A DNA stretch of 5,098 bases from Candidatus Omnitrophica bacterium CG07_land_8_20_14_0_80_50_8 (lineage in GTDB: Bacteria; Omnitrophota; Gorgyraeia; 2-02-FULL-51-18): assembly GCA_002779345.1 (NCBI GenBank), contig PEWW01000112.1:1-5098 (forward strand), read 5' to 3'. Below, in pieces: positions 1-4,945 of the stretch. Both the position numbers and the translations under genes were made by a program. Every line of letters begins with the position of its first letter. The stretch's first letter is position 1. The notes under the pieces are model-generated. The model saw nothing but the letters and a program-made list of their open reading frames with translations, ran no database searches and was not told where the DNA came from.

Positions 1-89
1 TCAACGGTGTAGCGGAAGCCGACGCCCTGCACCCTTCCGCTAAAAAACACATGAACGCGATGAGTGATCTTTAATTTTCGTTTCTTCAT
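1..89 (-). CDS. acyP: Acylphosphatase, 5' part (cut by window edge)
   Basis: Acylphosphatases are small cytosolic enzymes of about 90 residues that hydrolyse carboxyl-phosphate bonds such as those of acetyl phosphate or 1,3-bisphosphoglycerate. Only the first 29 codons are in the window, but they carry the family signature. After a basic start (MKKRKLKITHRVHVF) comes SGRVQGVGFRYTV, which contains the phosphate-binding loop and the catalytic arginine of the G-R-V-Q-G-V-x-F-R pattern. The ATG at 89 is preceded by AAGGAG at 94-99 with 4 nt between, so the start is well supported. The gene follows the Nudix hydrolase gene on the same strand after a 64-nt gap, so the two may share a transcript. 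Recognition of the family is firm. The enzyme's true substrate in this cell is not shown by the sequence. Confidence 0.93.
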   Translation of the reverse strand, partial: MKKRKLKITHRVHVFFSGRVQGVGFRYTV

Positions 90-93
90 AAAT

Positions 94-99
94 CTCCTT
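94..99 (-). promoter_or_regulatory. Ribosome binding site of acyP
   Basis: AAGGAG on the minus strand, 4 nt before the ATG at 89. It fixes the acylphosphatase start. An out-of-frame ATG lies immediately upstream at 102, so the Shine-Dalgarno match is what decides the reading frame. Confidence 0.75.
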
Positions 100-153
100 C
101 ATGATTTAACAGCCGCCTTTTTCGCCAAACGGCTTTTTGGACGAGACATTCTA

Positions 154-579
154 TCAAATTTCTACGCTGAGTTCAGGCATAATTTTCAGGAAAAAAGCCT
201 TATCTTTTGGGTGAGTCAGGAGCTTTGGGACTTTCTGTGCCGGCACCCACCGCGCTTGGGGATTATCAGGGTCCAACGGTTTCAAATTTTCCTCTTCTGT
301 CCGGAACAAAAAAAGCTCGATCGTCTTCAATTCGGAGGCGTCTGCCTCCCGGCCGGGCAAACCTATCCGATGACGCTGGTAGCTTCCCAGCGTTTTGATC
401 AACTGCAATTGACTGATCCCGGATTCCTCATAGATTTCCCTCTTGGCGGCTGCCAGGGCCGTTTCCCCCGAATCGACGTGGCCTTTGGGCAAAGACCAGG
501 AATTGCCGTGCTGATTCACCACGAGGATAAACCCTTTTCGGTTCATCACGACGCCGCCGGCGCTTTTGGTATATTTCAT
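154..579 (-). CDS. Nudix hydrolase (MutT/Ap4A-hydrolase-like)
   Basis: This is a 141-residue single-domain Nudix hydrolase. Such enzymes use Mg2+ to cleave a nucleoside diphosphate linked to another group (X), releasing NMP plus phosphorylated X. The Nudix box is complete: G33, E39, then R47-E48-I49-Y50-E51-E52-S53-G54-I55, which fits G-x5-E-x7-R-E-U-x-E-E-x-G-U. The preceding SAGGVVMN strand and the WSLPKGHVDSGE segment resemble diadenosine-tetraphosphate hydrolases and the Nudix domains of bacterial house-cleaning enzymes. The tail (residues about 108-141) has the usual W-V-P helix region. The substrate cannot be read from the sequence. The only in-frame ATG is at 579, and an in-frame TGA lies 15 nt upstream of it. 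No Shine-Dalgarno motif precedes it, but an extended -10 element is placed so that transcription would begin at or next to the ATG. acyP follows 64 nt downstream on the same strand. Confidence 0.93.
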   Translation of the reverse strand: MKYTKSAGGVVMNRKGFILVVNQHGNSWSLPKGHVDSGETALAAAKREIYEESGISQLQLIKTLGSYQRHRIGLPGREADASELKTIELFLFRTEEENLKPLDPDNPQARWVPAQKVPKLLTHPKDKAFFLKIMPELSVEI

Positions 580-585
580 AGGTTC

Positions 586-594
586 ATCATATCA
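586..594 (-). promoter_or_regulatory. Extended -10 promoter of the Nudix gene
   Basis: The minus strand reads TGATATGAT, which is a TG-n extension plus TATGAT (5 of 6 to TATAAT). Its last base is 7 nt before the A of the Nudix ATG at 579, the normal distance from -10 to the transcription start. No convincing -35 box lies 16-18 nt upstream, which is acceptable for an extended -10 promoter. The element sits between the terminator at 631-662 and the gene. If it is used, the mRNA is leaderless or nearly so. Confidence 0.5.
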
Positions 595-630
595 TTTCGA
601 AAAGCTTCGCGCTATCTTTTGGGGATGGGC

Positions 631-662
631 AAAAAACAAAAAAGCCGGATTGCTCCGGCTTT
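631..662 (-). terminator. Intrinsic terminator
   Basis: A perfect 9-bp stem (AAAGCCGGA at 641-649 with TCCGGCTTT at 654-662) closes a 4-nt loop. On the minus strand the stem is followed by a long uridine tract (TTTGTTTTTT, 640 down to 631), which together with the stem's own U's gives a strong Rho-independent terminator for transcripts coming from the right. On the plus strand the stem is followed only by TTTTATT, so it may work weakly in that direction too, but no plus-strand gene ends here. It separates the small orphan gene region from the Nudix gene. Confidence 0.88.
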
Positions 663-728
663 TATTGGACGACCTCTCCCAATCAAAAATTATGGTTCTC
701 TAGTCACGCAACGCAGGCTGTTCTCCCG

Positions 729-914
729 TTATTTTTTTGTAAATGCGGAGACTTCCTCGATAAATCTCCAATACACCTGCGGTGCTATTGCCTTATCCTC
801 ATGAATGGGCTTATTAAATTCTTTTTTAAATTCAAATCGCTTTAAACTAAAAAAATCCGCCGATTCATCATTCAGCGGACTTGGGTAAATGGGGCGATTC
901 AAATTATCCTTCAA
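729..914 (-). CDS. Possible small orphan protein (61 aa, unknown)
   Basis: I do not recognise this protein. The open frame could start at a TTG at 965 (78 residues), but that codon has a poor ribosome site. The TTG at 914 is preceded by AGGTG with 5 nt spacing and gives 61 residues. There is no internal Met in the frame. The product is soluble-looking, charged and aromatic (for example FSLKRFEFKKEF and YWRFIEEVSAF), with no Cys in the shorter form, no signal peptide and no membrane helix. In favour of a real gene: a TTGACA-17-TAACTT promoter-like pair at 966-994, which would start transcription near 959 and so suits the TTG at 914, and a strong terminator on the same strand 67 nt after the stop. 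Against: two rare start codons, short length, no known relatives, and a location in an otherwise gene-poor AT-rich patch. It could also be the remnant of a decayed longer gene. Confidence 0.35.
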   Translation of the reverse strand: MKDNLNRPIYPSPLNDESADFFSLKRFEFKKEFNKPIHEDKAIAPQVYWRFIEEVSAFTKK

Positions 915-965
915 CGTAACACCTATTTCCTCATTAGAAAGATCGCATAGACAAGCTGTAGCCAA

Positions 966-994
966 AAGTTACCTGAAGAATTGCGACTTGTCAA
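966..994 (-). promoter_or_regulatory. Possible promoter upstream of the orphan gene
   Basis: A perfect -35 hexamer TTGACA (plus positions 989-994) is followed after 17 nt by TAACTT (966-971). The latter matches TATAAT only at T1, A2 and T6, although these are the three most conserved positions. The predicted start of transcription is near 959, about 45 nt upstream of the TTG at 914. The rest of the stretch from 966 to the tRNA shows no gene. Confidence 0.35.
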
Positions 995-1104
995 GGGCTC
1001 CGGAGAATTTTCCTAAAAATCGGTACACAAAGATGGCCGCAATTACCGAACGAAGCTCGAACCTTTTTCGAACGAATGTCTGCCTGCTGGAAACTGAAAT
1101 TCAA

Positions 1105-1159
1105 TGTCTATGGTTCATCACAGCTGTCTAAATTAGACACGTGTGATGGTTCATAGACA
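1105..1159. repeat. 55-bp interrupted palindrome with TG...CA ends
   Basis: Two 27-nt arms are centred on the A at 1132. Pairing from the outside is TGTCTATG with CATAGACA (8 bp), then a disturbed block at 1113-1115, then CATCACA with TGTGATG (7 bp), a 2-nt mismatch at 1123-1124 against 1140-1141, and TGTCTAA with TTAGACA (7 bp). In total 22 of 27 positions are Watson-Crick, 2 are G-T and 3 are mismatched. The disturbed block arises because both arms carry the same word ATGGTTCAT in direct orientation (1110-1118 and 1146-1154). TGTCTA-type words stand at both the outer ends and the centre. It lies 55 nt beyond the 3' end of the tRNA and is not followed by a T-run on either strand, so it is not a normal terminator. 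It may be a small palindromic repeat or fused ends of an insertion sequence, but no target-site duplication is evident. Confidence 0.7.
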
Positions 1160-1214
1160 ATTTACTCTATAGGTTCGCACTGCGTTCAGCCATTGCGATG
1201 CAAAAATAAAATCG

Positions 1215-1289
1215 TCGGGATGCAGGGATTTGAACCCTGGACCTCCTGGTCCCGAACCAGGCGCGCTAGCCAAACTGCGCTACATCCCG
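1215..1289 (-). tRNA. tRNA-Pro (anticodon CGG)
   Basis: The minus strand folds into a complete cloverleaf of 75 nt including the discriminator base. The acceptor stem CGGGATG pairs with CATCCCG, giving the C1-G72 pair and A73 that are typical identity elements of bacterial tRNA-Pro. T8-A9 follow. The D stem is GCGC/GCGC with GG in the loop. The anticodon stem CCTGG/CCAGG encloses TTCGGGA, so the anticodon is CGG and the codon read is CCG. The variable loop is AGGTC, and the T arm is CAGGG-TTCAAAT-CCCTG. The 3' CCA is not encoded (ACG follows), so it must be added by nucleotidyltransferase. The gene begins 9 nt after the stop of the upstream CDS and has its own promoter. A T-rich run (TTTTATTTTT) directly after the 3' end may help end transcription, but no clear hairpin precedes it other than the tRNA itself. 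Confidence 0.97.
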
Positions 1290-1297
1290 AAGAAGCA

Positions 1298-1326
1298 ATT
1301 ATAAATGAGTTGGAGTATTATGTAAA
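1298..1326 (-). promoter_or_regulatory. Sigma70-type promoter of tRNA-Pro
   Basis: On the minus strand TTTACA (plus 1321-1326, 5 of 6 to TTGACA) and a perfect TATAAT (plus 1298-1303) are separated by exactly 17 nt. The -10 box ends 8 nt before the first base of the mature tRNA, so the primary transcript would have only about 1-2 extra 5' nucleotides. The promoter lies inside the last codons of the preceding CDS, and the TAA stop (1299-1301) is part of the -10 box. Confidence 0.8.
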
Positions 1327-1736
1327 TGTCCGGAGCGAATATCTATTTCTTCGTCTTTCAACGCTTTGTAAATAAGAATCTGTGTGGTTGTGGATTTTTG
1401 ATCGACGATCCACTTGATTCCAAAAAAAAGAGCCACCGCTAAAAACTGAAAAAAATACCGATAAAATAAAAACGAGCCTATAACACTAATCGTTGCAAGC
1501 GTTAGCCAACAAATATTATACAATTTTTGCGCCCCAAGAGGCTTCTTGAACGGTGTGATAGATTTCTTGCAGTAAGGACATTGGACGCCCGTGGATTTGG
1601 AAAACAGTTTTTTTGCCTCTTCGATCCACTCCGACGGAGGATCCCCGATTTCTTCTTCAGCCTCTTTAACTATAAGCGGTTTCTCTGTTTTTCTTCGTTT
1701 GAAATAATCTGAAATTTGTTTATCTAACATATCCAT
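1299..1736 (-). CDS. Unknown membrane protein, CxxC and two TM helices
   Basis: I do not recognise a family for this 145-residue protein. From the N terminus it has a charged soluble part (residues 1-72) with an acidic stretch (EAEEEIGDPPSEWIEEAKKLF) and one zinc-ribbon half, CPYCKKS (C53, C56). Two hydrophobic helices follow (about 75-92 and 96-112), then a short hydrophilic tail (TTTQILIYKALKDEEIDI...). Lysines before the first helix and after the second suggest that both ends are cytoplasmic. Only one CxxC pair is present, so a zinc site would need other ligands or dimerisation. It follows an ECF sigma gene on the same strand after 118 nt, a place where membrane anti-sigma factors are often found. 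It lacks the HxxxCxxC ZAS motif, so an anti-sigma role is only a guess. AGCAGGG, 8 nt before the ATG, is a moderate ribosome site. The 3' end carries the promoter of tRNA-Pro. Confidence 0.8.
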   Translation of the reverse strand: MDMLDKQISDYFKRRKTEKPLIVKEAEEEIGDPPSEWIEEAKKLFSKSTGVQCPYCKKSITPFKKPLGAQKLYNICWLTLATISVIGSFLFYRYFFQFLAVALFFGIKWIVDQKSTTTQILIYKALKDEEIDIRSGHLHNTPTHL

Positions 1737-1783
1737 TTTCTATGCCCTGCTGTACTAGACGACAAGCGCCCCTGTTTTCGTTC

Positions 1784-1855
1784 ACCCCACCGCCTGTTTT
1801 TTTTCGATTTAAGAAATAAATCGGCCGTCTTCGACGGCAAAACAGGCGGTGGGGT
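1784..1855 (-). repeat. 72-nt inverted repeat folding as a three-way junction
   Basis: Two perfect 17-bp arms (ACCCCACCGCCTGTTTT at 1784-1800 and its complement at 1839-1855) enclose two more hairpins. One is 1805-1811/1817-1823 (7 bp, 5-nt loop) and the other is 1824-1829/1833-1838 (GCCGTC/GACGGC, 3-nt loop). Apart from loops, only four bases (1801-1804) are unpaired. On the minus strand, the direction of the flanking genes, the element begins at the last base of the sigma factor's TGA stop and ends 47 nt before the next ATG. It would therefore be transcribed into the mRNA between them. It lacks the terminal T-run of a normal terminator, although the inner GC hairpin is followed by a T-rich CGATTTATTTCTT on the minus strand. 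It could be a structured RNA, an mRNA processing or stability element, or a palindromic mobile repeat. Confidence 0.8.
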
Positions 1856-2427
1856 CACTCCAAAAGACCTTTTTCTAAAAAAATCTTTCGAATCTTCTCT
1901 TTAGACCTGCGAATAATAGTCGATACCGTGTCCTGAGACAAACCAAGCGTTTCTGAAATTTCCCGATGTGTTTTTCCGTCCATATAATGCCATTCGACGC
2001 AAAGCCTTTCCTTCGGGGATAACGCTTCTATGACTTGGGCAATTAAAACATCTTTTTCGCGAGAAACAGCCTGAACGCCCGTCTGGAGCCTATCCGGCGT
2101 TTCCAAAACGTCCAGCCTCCTTTCCCGCCTTCCGAGGATTTTAATTTTGTCCAGGGCCGCATGAGAGGCCATGACCGTTAGAAACTTTCGGACGCTTGCA
2201 ATCTGTTTTAATTTTTTAAGCTCGTTTTTTTCAAGCAGTTTTTCAAAAATTTCCTGAAATATTTCGTGCGCCAGGTCTTCTTTTCCTGAGACAGCGCAAG
2301 TTCCCAAAACCTTCCAAATACTCCAATAGATGAGCTTGGAAAAACGTTCAACAAAAACGTCCCAAGACTCTTTTTGCTTCCGAATACACCCGGTAATAAG
2401 CTCCTGATCGCTCAGAGATTCCGACAT
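1855..2427 (-). CDS. ECF-type RNA polymerase sigma factor
   Basis: This sigma-70 family protein of 190 residues has only regions 2 and 4, as in extracytoplasmic-function (ECF) sigma factors, which direct RNA polymerase to special promoters. Counted on the longest frame (195 aa, TTG at 2442), sigma region 2 spans about 27-107, with W27..F30 of region 2.1, DLAHEIFQEIFEKL of region 2.2 and VRKFLTVMASHAALDKIKILGRR of regions 2.3-2.4. Region 4 spans about 135-187, with LSPKERLCVEWHYMDGKT and the helix-turn-helix HREISETLGLSQDTVSTIIRRS. The start is uncertain. The ATG at 2427 gives the usual MSESLSDQELI opening, while the TTG at 2442 would overlap the upstream stop as TTGA. Neither has a Shine-Dalgarno motif, which points to translational coupling with the aspartate dehydrogenase gene just upstream. 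Membership of the family is clear; the regulon and the ECF group are unknown. Confidence 0.93.
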   Translation of the reverse strand: MSESLSDQELITGCIRKQKESWDVFVERFSKLIYWSIWKVLGTCAVSGKEDLAHEIFQEIFEKLLEKNELKKLKQIASVRKFLTVMASHAALDKIKILGRRERRLDVLETPDRLQTGVQAVSREKDVLIAQVIEALSPKERLCVEWHYMDGKTHREISETLGLSQDTVSTIIRRSKEKIRKIFLEKGLLE

Positions 2428-2438
2428 GCCGCGTCGTG

Positions 2439-3248
2439 TCAAGTTCCGATTTTTACGTTCCGTAAAATACGTTCTAACGTGGCCACCGCCGAAAGGATAG
2501 CCAGACGACTTGTTTTGGGATTTTGTTCCGAAGGAAAATTTTCAGTCCTCGTGTAAAAGGATCCGAAATCGCCCTGGACGTACACTTCGTGGACATTCAC
2601 AAGCATGTGAGGGCTGGCAATGATGCGCACCCGGGTTTTCCTAGCCCCCAAACCCGCCAGGCTCAACGTCGCGGAAACATTAATATTTTTAGGGAAACCC
2701 CTCACCGCCGAGACGGCGTTGCCTTCAAACAACACTTTTTCCTGTTTTAAATTCTTAAGAGGAATCCCGTGTTTGATAACATGGGGAGCGTCCTCAAAAC
2801 CGTGAGGCGGTTTTCTCGTCGTCAGGGTCACTCGATAGATCTTTCCTATCGCGGCTGCCTTTAACCCGTCAATGCCAACCACGCCGCCGCTGGGGAAATA
2901 CAGACAGCAACGGTGGGTTCTGGCTAATTCAAAAATTTCTTTTTCCTTTCCGAGGATACCCCCGACGCTCATGATCATCACGTCTTTCCCCATCGCCAGC
3001 GCTTTTTTGGCTATTTCGTACGAGGCGTGCTTGGACGCCGCCTCAATCACGAGGTCGCACTGCCGAAACAGCCTATCCATCGTCAATAGCTTTGGCTTCG
3101 GATTCAAAATGTGTTGAAGCTTACGCATGTGGGACACGTCTGTATCCGCCAGCGCCTCAAGCGTCACCTGGTCCGAAAATCTTTTCTGACAGGCCAACGC
3201 GAGCTCTTTGCCGATCGTGCCACAGCCGACAATCCCGACCTTAATCAT
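2439..3248 (-). CDS. nadX: L-aspartate dehydrogenase (NadX-type)
   Basis: This 269-residue enzyme belongs to the L-aspartate dehydrogenase family (Thermotoga TM1643 / archaeal type), which interconverts aspartate and oxaloacetate plus ammonia, or makes iminoaspartate for quinolinate synthesis, with NAD(P). An N-terminal Rossmann domain has GCGTIG (residues 8-13, GxGxxG) and D35 after the second strand, then [11 protein letters not shown] (65-75) and the small-residue loop SVGG (94-97). The C-terminal catalytic domain has [14 protein letters not shown] (119-132), [15 protein letters not shown] (185-199), the NVHEV segment with the likely catalytic His220, and [12 protein letters not shown] near the end. 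It is slightly longer than the roughly 240-residue archaeal enzymes. The ATG at 3248 overlaps the panD stop as ATGA and is preceded by GAGGAGA with 6 nt spacing. Because it sits next to panD, it may supply aspartate for beta-alanine synthesis rather than, or as well as, NAD synthesis. No nadA or nadC is in the window. Confidence 0.9.
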   Translation of the reverse strand: MIKVGIVGCGTIGKELALACQKRFSDQVTLEALADTDVSHMRKLQHILNPKPKLLTMDRLFRQCDLVIEAASKHASYEIAKKALAMGKDVMIMSVGGILGKEKEIFELARTHRCCLYFPSGGVVGIDGLKAAAIGKIYRVTLTTRKPPHGFEDAPHVIKHGIPLKNLKQEKVLFEGNAVSAVRGFPKNINVSATLSLAGLGARKTRVRIIASPHMLVNVHEVYVQGDFGSFYTRTENFPSEQNPKTSRLAILSAVATLERILRNVKIGT

Positions 3249-3628
3249 CTACGGTCTCCTCGTTGGAAAGTATGTTTCACCTTTTTAATACGGTTCTGGT
3301 GGTCTACAAAAACAATCTGCGGACGATGTTTTTTGATTTCCCTCTCCGTCATCAGACTATAGGAAATAATAATGACCGTGTCCCCGACTTCGGCCCATCG
3401 CGCGGCGGCGCCGTTCATGCAAATAGTCCCTGAACCGATCGGACCCTCGACCGCATAAGTTTCGACGCGTGACCCGTTATGAAGATTCACAATTTGGACA
3501 CGTTCAAAAGGCAAAATGTTCGCCGCGTTAAGAAGCACCTTGTCGATCGTAATAGAGCCTGTGTACTTGAGATTCGCCTCAGTCACCGTTGCGCCGTGAA
3601 TTTTAGATTTCATCAACGTTCGAAGCAT
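3245..3628 (-). CDS. panD: Aspartate 1-decarboxylase (pyruvoyl type)
   Basis: PanD decarboxylates L-aspartate to beta-alanine, the amino half of pantothenate and coenzyme A. The 127-residue length equals that of the E. coli enzyme and the key positions are kept: K9, Y22, the self-cleavage site G24-S25 (YTGSITID, where S25 becomes the pyruvoyl group), R54, T57 and Y58. The conserved [19 protein letters not shown] stretch forms the second half of the barrel, and HRPQIVFVD ends the domain. The zymogen is cut into a beta chain (1-24) and an alpha chain (25-127). Self-processing in some bacteria needs PanZ/PanM, which is not seen here. The ATG at 3628 shares one base with the panC stop (TAATG) and is preceded by AAAGGTG with 5 nt spacing. 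The stop overlaps the start of the aspartate dehydrogenase gene by 4 nt. The sequence gives no sign of damage, and the assignment is firm. Confidence 0.97.
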   Translation of the reverse strand: MLRTLMKSKIHGATVTEANLKYTGSITIDKVLLNAANILPFERVQIVNLHNGSRVETYAVEGPIGSGTICMNGAAARWAEVGDTVIIISYSLMTEREIKKHRPQIVFVDHQNRIKKVKHTFQRGDRR

Positions 3629-4482
3629 TAGCGCACCTTTATTAACACGTTATCAATCAGCCGCGTCTTGCCAAAAAAAACAGCCGCCGCCGCCAACACC
3701 CTCGATCCAGCCTTGAATTCTATCACAGATTCGAGTGTCTGGGCATCGACAATCTCAACGTAGTCGATTCGGCCGTGACGCAGACCCTTGAGTCTACTGT
3801 GTATCGCTTGTTTGATATCCGCCCATGCGCGGGGGCCTTGTTTTACGCGCCGTTGGGCGTCTTTGAGCGACTGATAAAGCAACGGGGCCTCTTGACGTTG
3901 GGCCAAAGACAAGCGCACATTCCGAGAGCTCATTGCCAATCCGTCAGCTTCTCTTACAATGGGCATCAAAGTAATCTTCACGGGAAAATCAAGATCCCGA
4001 ACCAATTGCTTAATCACACAAAACTGCTGGTAATCCTTTTGCCCCAGATACAGCGTGTCGGGCATGACGCTATTTAAAAGTTTTAAAACTACGGTGCAGA
4101 CGCCCGCAAAATGGGTCGGGCGGGTCAGGCCGCAAAGCGGGCGGCTTAATTTTTTAACAGAAAGAGAGGTTTGAAAATCGGCTTTATAAAATTCCTCAGC
4201 CAAGGGCGCGAATAAAAAATCTGTTTTTTCATGTTCTAAAAGTTTTTTGTCGTGCGCAAAGTCACGAGGGTAAAGATCAAGATCCTCCTTGGGCCCGAAC
4301 TGAAGCGGATTCACAAAAATACTTGCCACTACTATATCGTTCTCCCGCCGCGCGCGGCGCACCAGGGACAGATGCCCCTGGTGCAAAAATCCCATCGTGG
4401 GGACAAAACCGACCCGTCGGCCCCGGTTTCCGGCGCTTGCGAGCGCGCGCCTAAGCGCTTTGGAATCTTTGAGAACCTTCAT
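3628..4482 (-). CDS. panC: Pantothenate synthetase (pantoate-beta-alanine ligase)
   Basis: PanC joins pantoate and beta-alanine with ATP through a pantoyl-adenylate intermediate to make pantothenate (vitamin B5). The 284 residues match the family length. [14 protein letters not shown] (28-41) carries the HxGH nucleotide-binding motif (34-37). [18 protein letters not shown] (56-73) binds pantoate. [10 protein letters not shown] (144-153) and [12 protein letters not shown] (177-188, with the KMSKS-like MSSRN) complete the active site. A C-terminal domain follows, with IDYVEIVD and the final LIDNVLI strand. The ATG at 4482 lies inside folK, with a 32-nt overlap. A GGAGG stands 12 nt upstream, which is rather far, so translation is probably coupled to folK. 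The downstream panD start overlaps its TAA stop. panB (ketopantoate hydroxymethyltransferase) and panE are not in the window. Confidence 0.97.
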   Translation of the reverse strand: MKVLKDSKALRRALASAGNRGRRVGFVPTMGFLHQGHLSLVRRARRENDIVVASIFVNPLQFGPKEDLDLYPRDFAHDKKLLEHEKTDFLFAPLAEEFYKADFQTSLSVKKLSRPLCGLTRPTHFAGVCTVVLKLLNSVMPDTLYLGQKDYQQFCVIKQLVRDLDFPVKITLMPIVREADGLAMSSRNVRLSLAQRQEAPLLYQSLKDAQRRVKQGPRAWADIKQAIHSRLKGLRHGRIDYVEIVDAQTLESVIEFKAGSRVLAAAAVFFGKTRLIDNVLIKVR

Positions 4483-4945
4483 GCGGAAGCAACGCCTCCA
4501 TAAGCTCTTTGATTGATTTGTTCAGGCGCGGATGCACCAGATGGGGAGCGATTTCAAAGAGAGGTTTTAAAACAAACAGTCTTTCGGCAAGTCTGGGGTG
4601 CGGAATGGTAAGGCTTTTGCCTTTTACGATCACTATGTCGTCATAAAATAAGATATCCAAATCCATCGGCCGCGGAGCGTTAGGTTCGGCTTTGACTCGG
4701 CCAAGACGGCGCTCAATCATTTTTAGCTGTGTCAAAAGGTCCAACGGCATTAAGTCAGCGTCTATCTTGATGGCGCCGTTTAAAAATTTTCCCTGAGGAG
4801 GTCCGCCTTCGGGTTCGGTCTCAATGAGGGGTGAGACAGCAAGCACTTTTATGTCCTTGTGTTCCTTCAACAGAGCCGTCGCTTTTTCAATATTCGCCCG
4901 GCGGTCGCCTGTGTTTGAACCGATCCCCAAATAAACGATAGCCAC
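4451..4945 (-). CDS. folK: 6-hydroxymethyl-7,8-dihydropterin pyrophosphokinase
   Basis: FolK transfers pyrophosphate from ATP to 6-hydroxymethyl-7,8-dihydropterin, the step before FolP in folate synthesis. The 164 residues agree with the usual size (about 160). YLGIGSNTGDRRANI (5-19) is the N-terminal motif, SPLIETEPEGGPPQGKFLNGAI (38-59) the pterin-side loop, and RPMDLDILFYDD (92-103) contains the two Mg2+-binding aspartates (D95 and D97, same numbers as in E. coli) and R92. IPHPRLAERLFVLKPL (114-129) holds the conserved HPR segment. The start is a GTG at 4945 that shares one base with the TAG stop of the aminotransferase gene, with AGGAGA 8 nt upstream (4954-4959), so this start is well supported. 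The 3' end overlaps panC by 32 nt. No folP, folB or folE is visible. Folate and pantothenate genes are often neighbours in bacteria. Confidence 0.97.
   Translation of the reverse strand: MAIVYLGIGSNTGDRRANIEKATALLKEHKDIKVLAVSPLIETEPEGGPPQGKFLNGAIKIDADLMPLDLLTQLKMIERRLGRVKAEPNAPRPMDLDILFYDDIVIVKGKSLTIPHPRLAERLFVLKPLFEIAPHLVHPRLNKSIKELMEALLPHEGSQRFQSA

Noticed and set aside
111..145. AGCCG...CGGCT followed by TTTTT on the plus strand as a terminator between the Nudix and acyP genes
   Set aside because: Only 5 bp of stem with a 14-nt loop, and the T-run is on the strand opposite to the genes. Too weak to call.
64..804. 246-residue open frame on the plus strand
   Set aside because: It lies antisense to the Nudix hydrolase gene, runs through the terminator at 631-662 and resembles no protein. 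The minus-strand Nudix box is unmistakable.
1047..1076. Direct repeat CGAACGAA (1047-1054 and 1069-1076)
   Set aside because: Only 8 bp, two copies 22 bp apart, with no further copies or flanking structure. This can occur by chance.
889..1131. 80-residue plus-strand frame
   Set aside because: It has no ribosome site and no recognisable domain, ends inside the palindrome at 1105-1159, and overlaps the better supported small minus-strand frame.
1215..1289. tRNA-Pro as the attachment site of an integrated element
   Set aside because: I found no second copy of the tRNA 3' end and no integrase gene in the window.
1193..1375. 60-residue plus-strand frame containing GMQGFEPWTSWSRTRRASQTALHPEE
   Set aside because: This is the well-known false protein made by translating the complement of a tRNA gene. 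It coincides with tRNA-Pro.
1737..1768. TTGTCG-17-TAGAAA as a promoter for the membrane protein gene
   Set aside because: Both boxes are weak, and transcription would begin inside the coding region, after the ATG.
2419..2442. TTGACA on the minus strand at the start of the sigma gene as a -35 box
   Set aside because: At 17 nt spacing the -10 position reads ATCTCT, which does not resemble TATAAT. The hexamer is explained by the TTG/TGA overlap and following codons.
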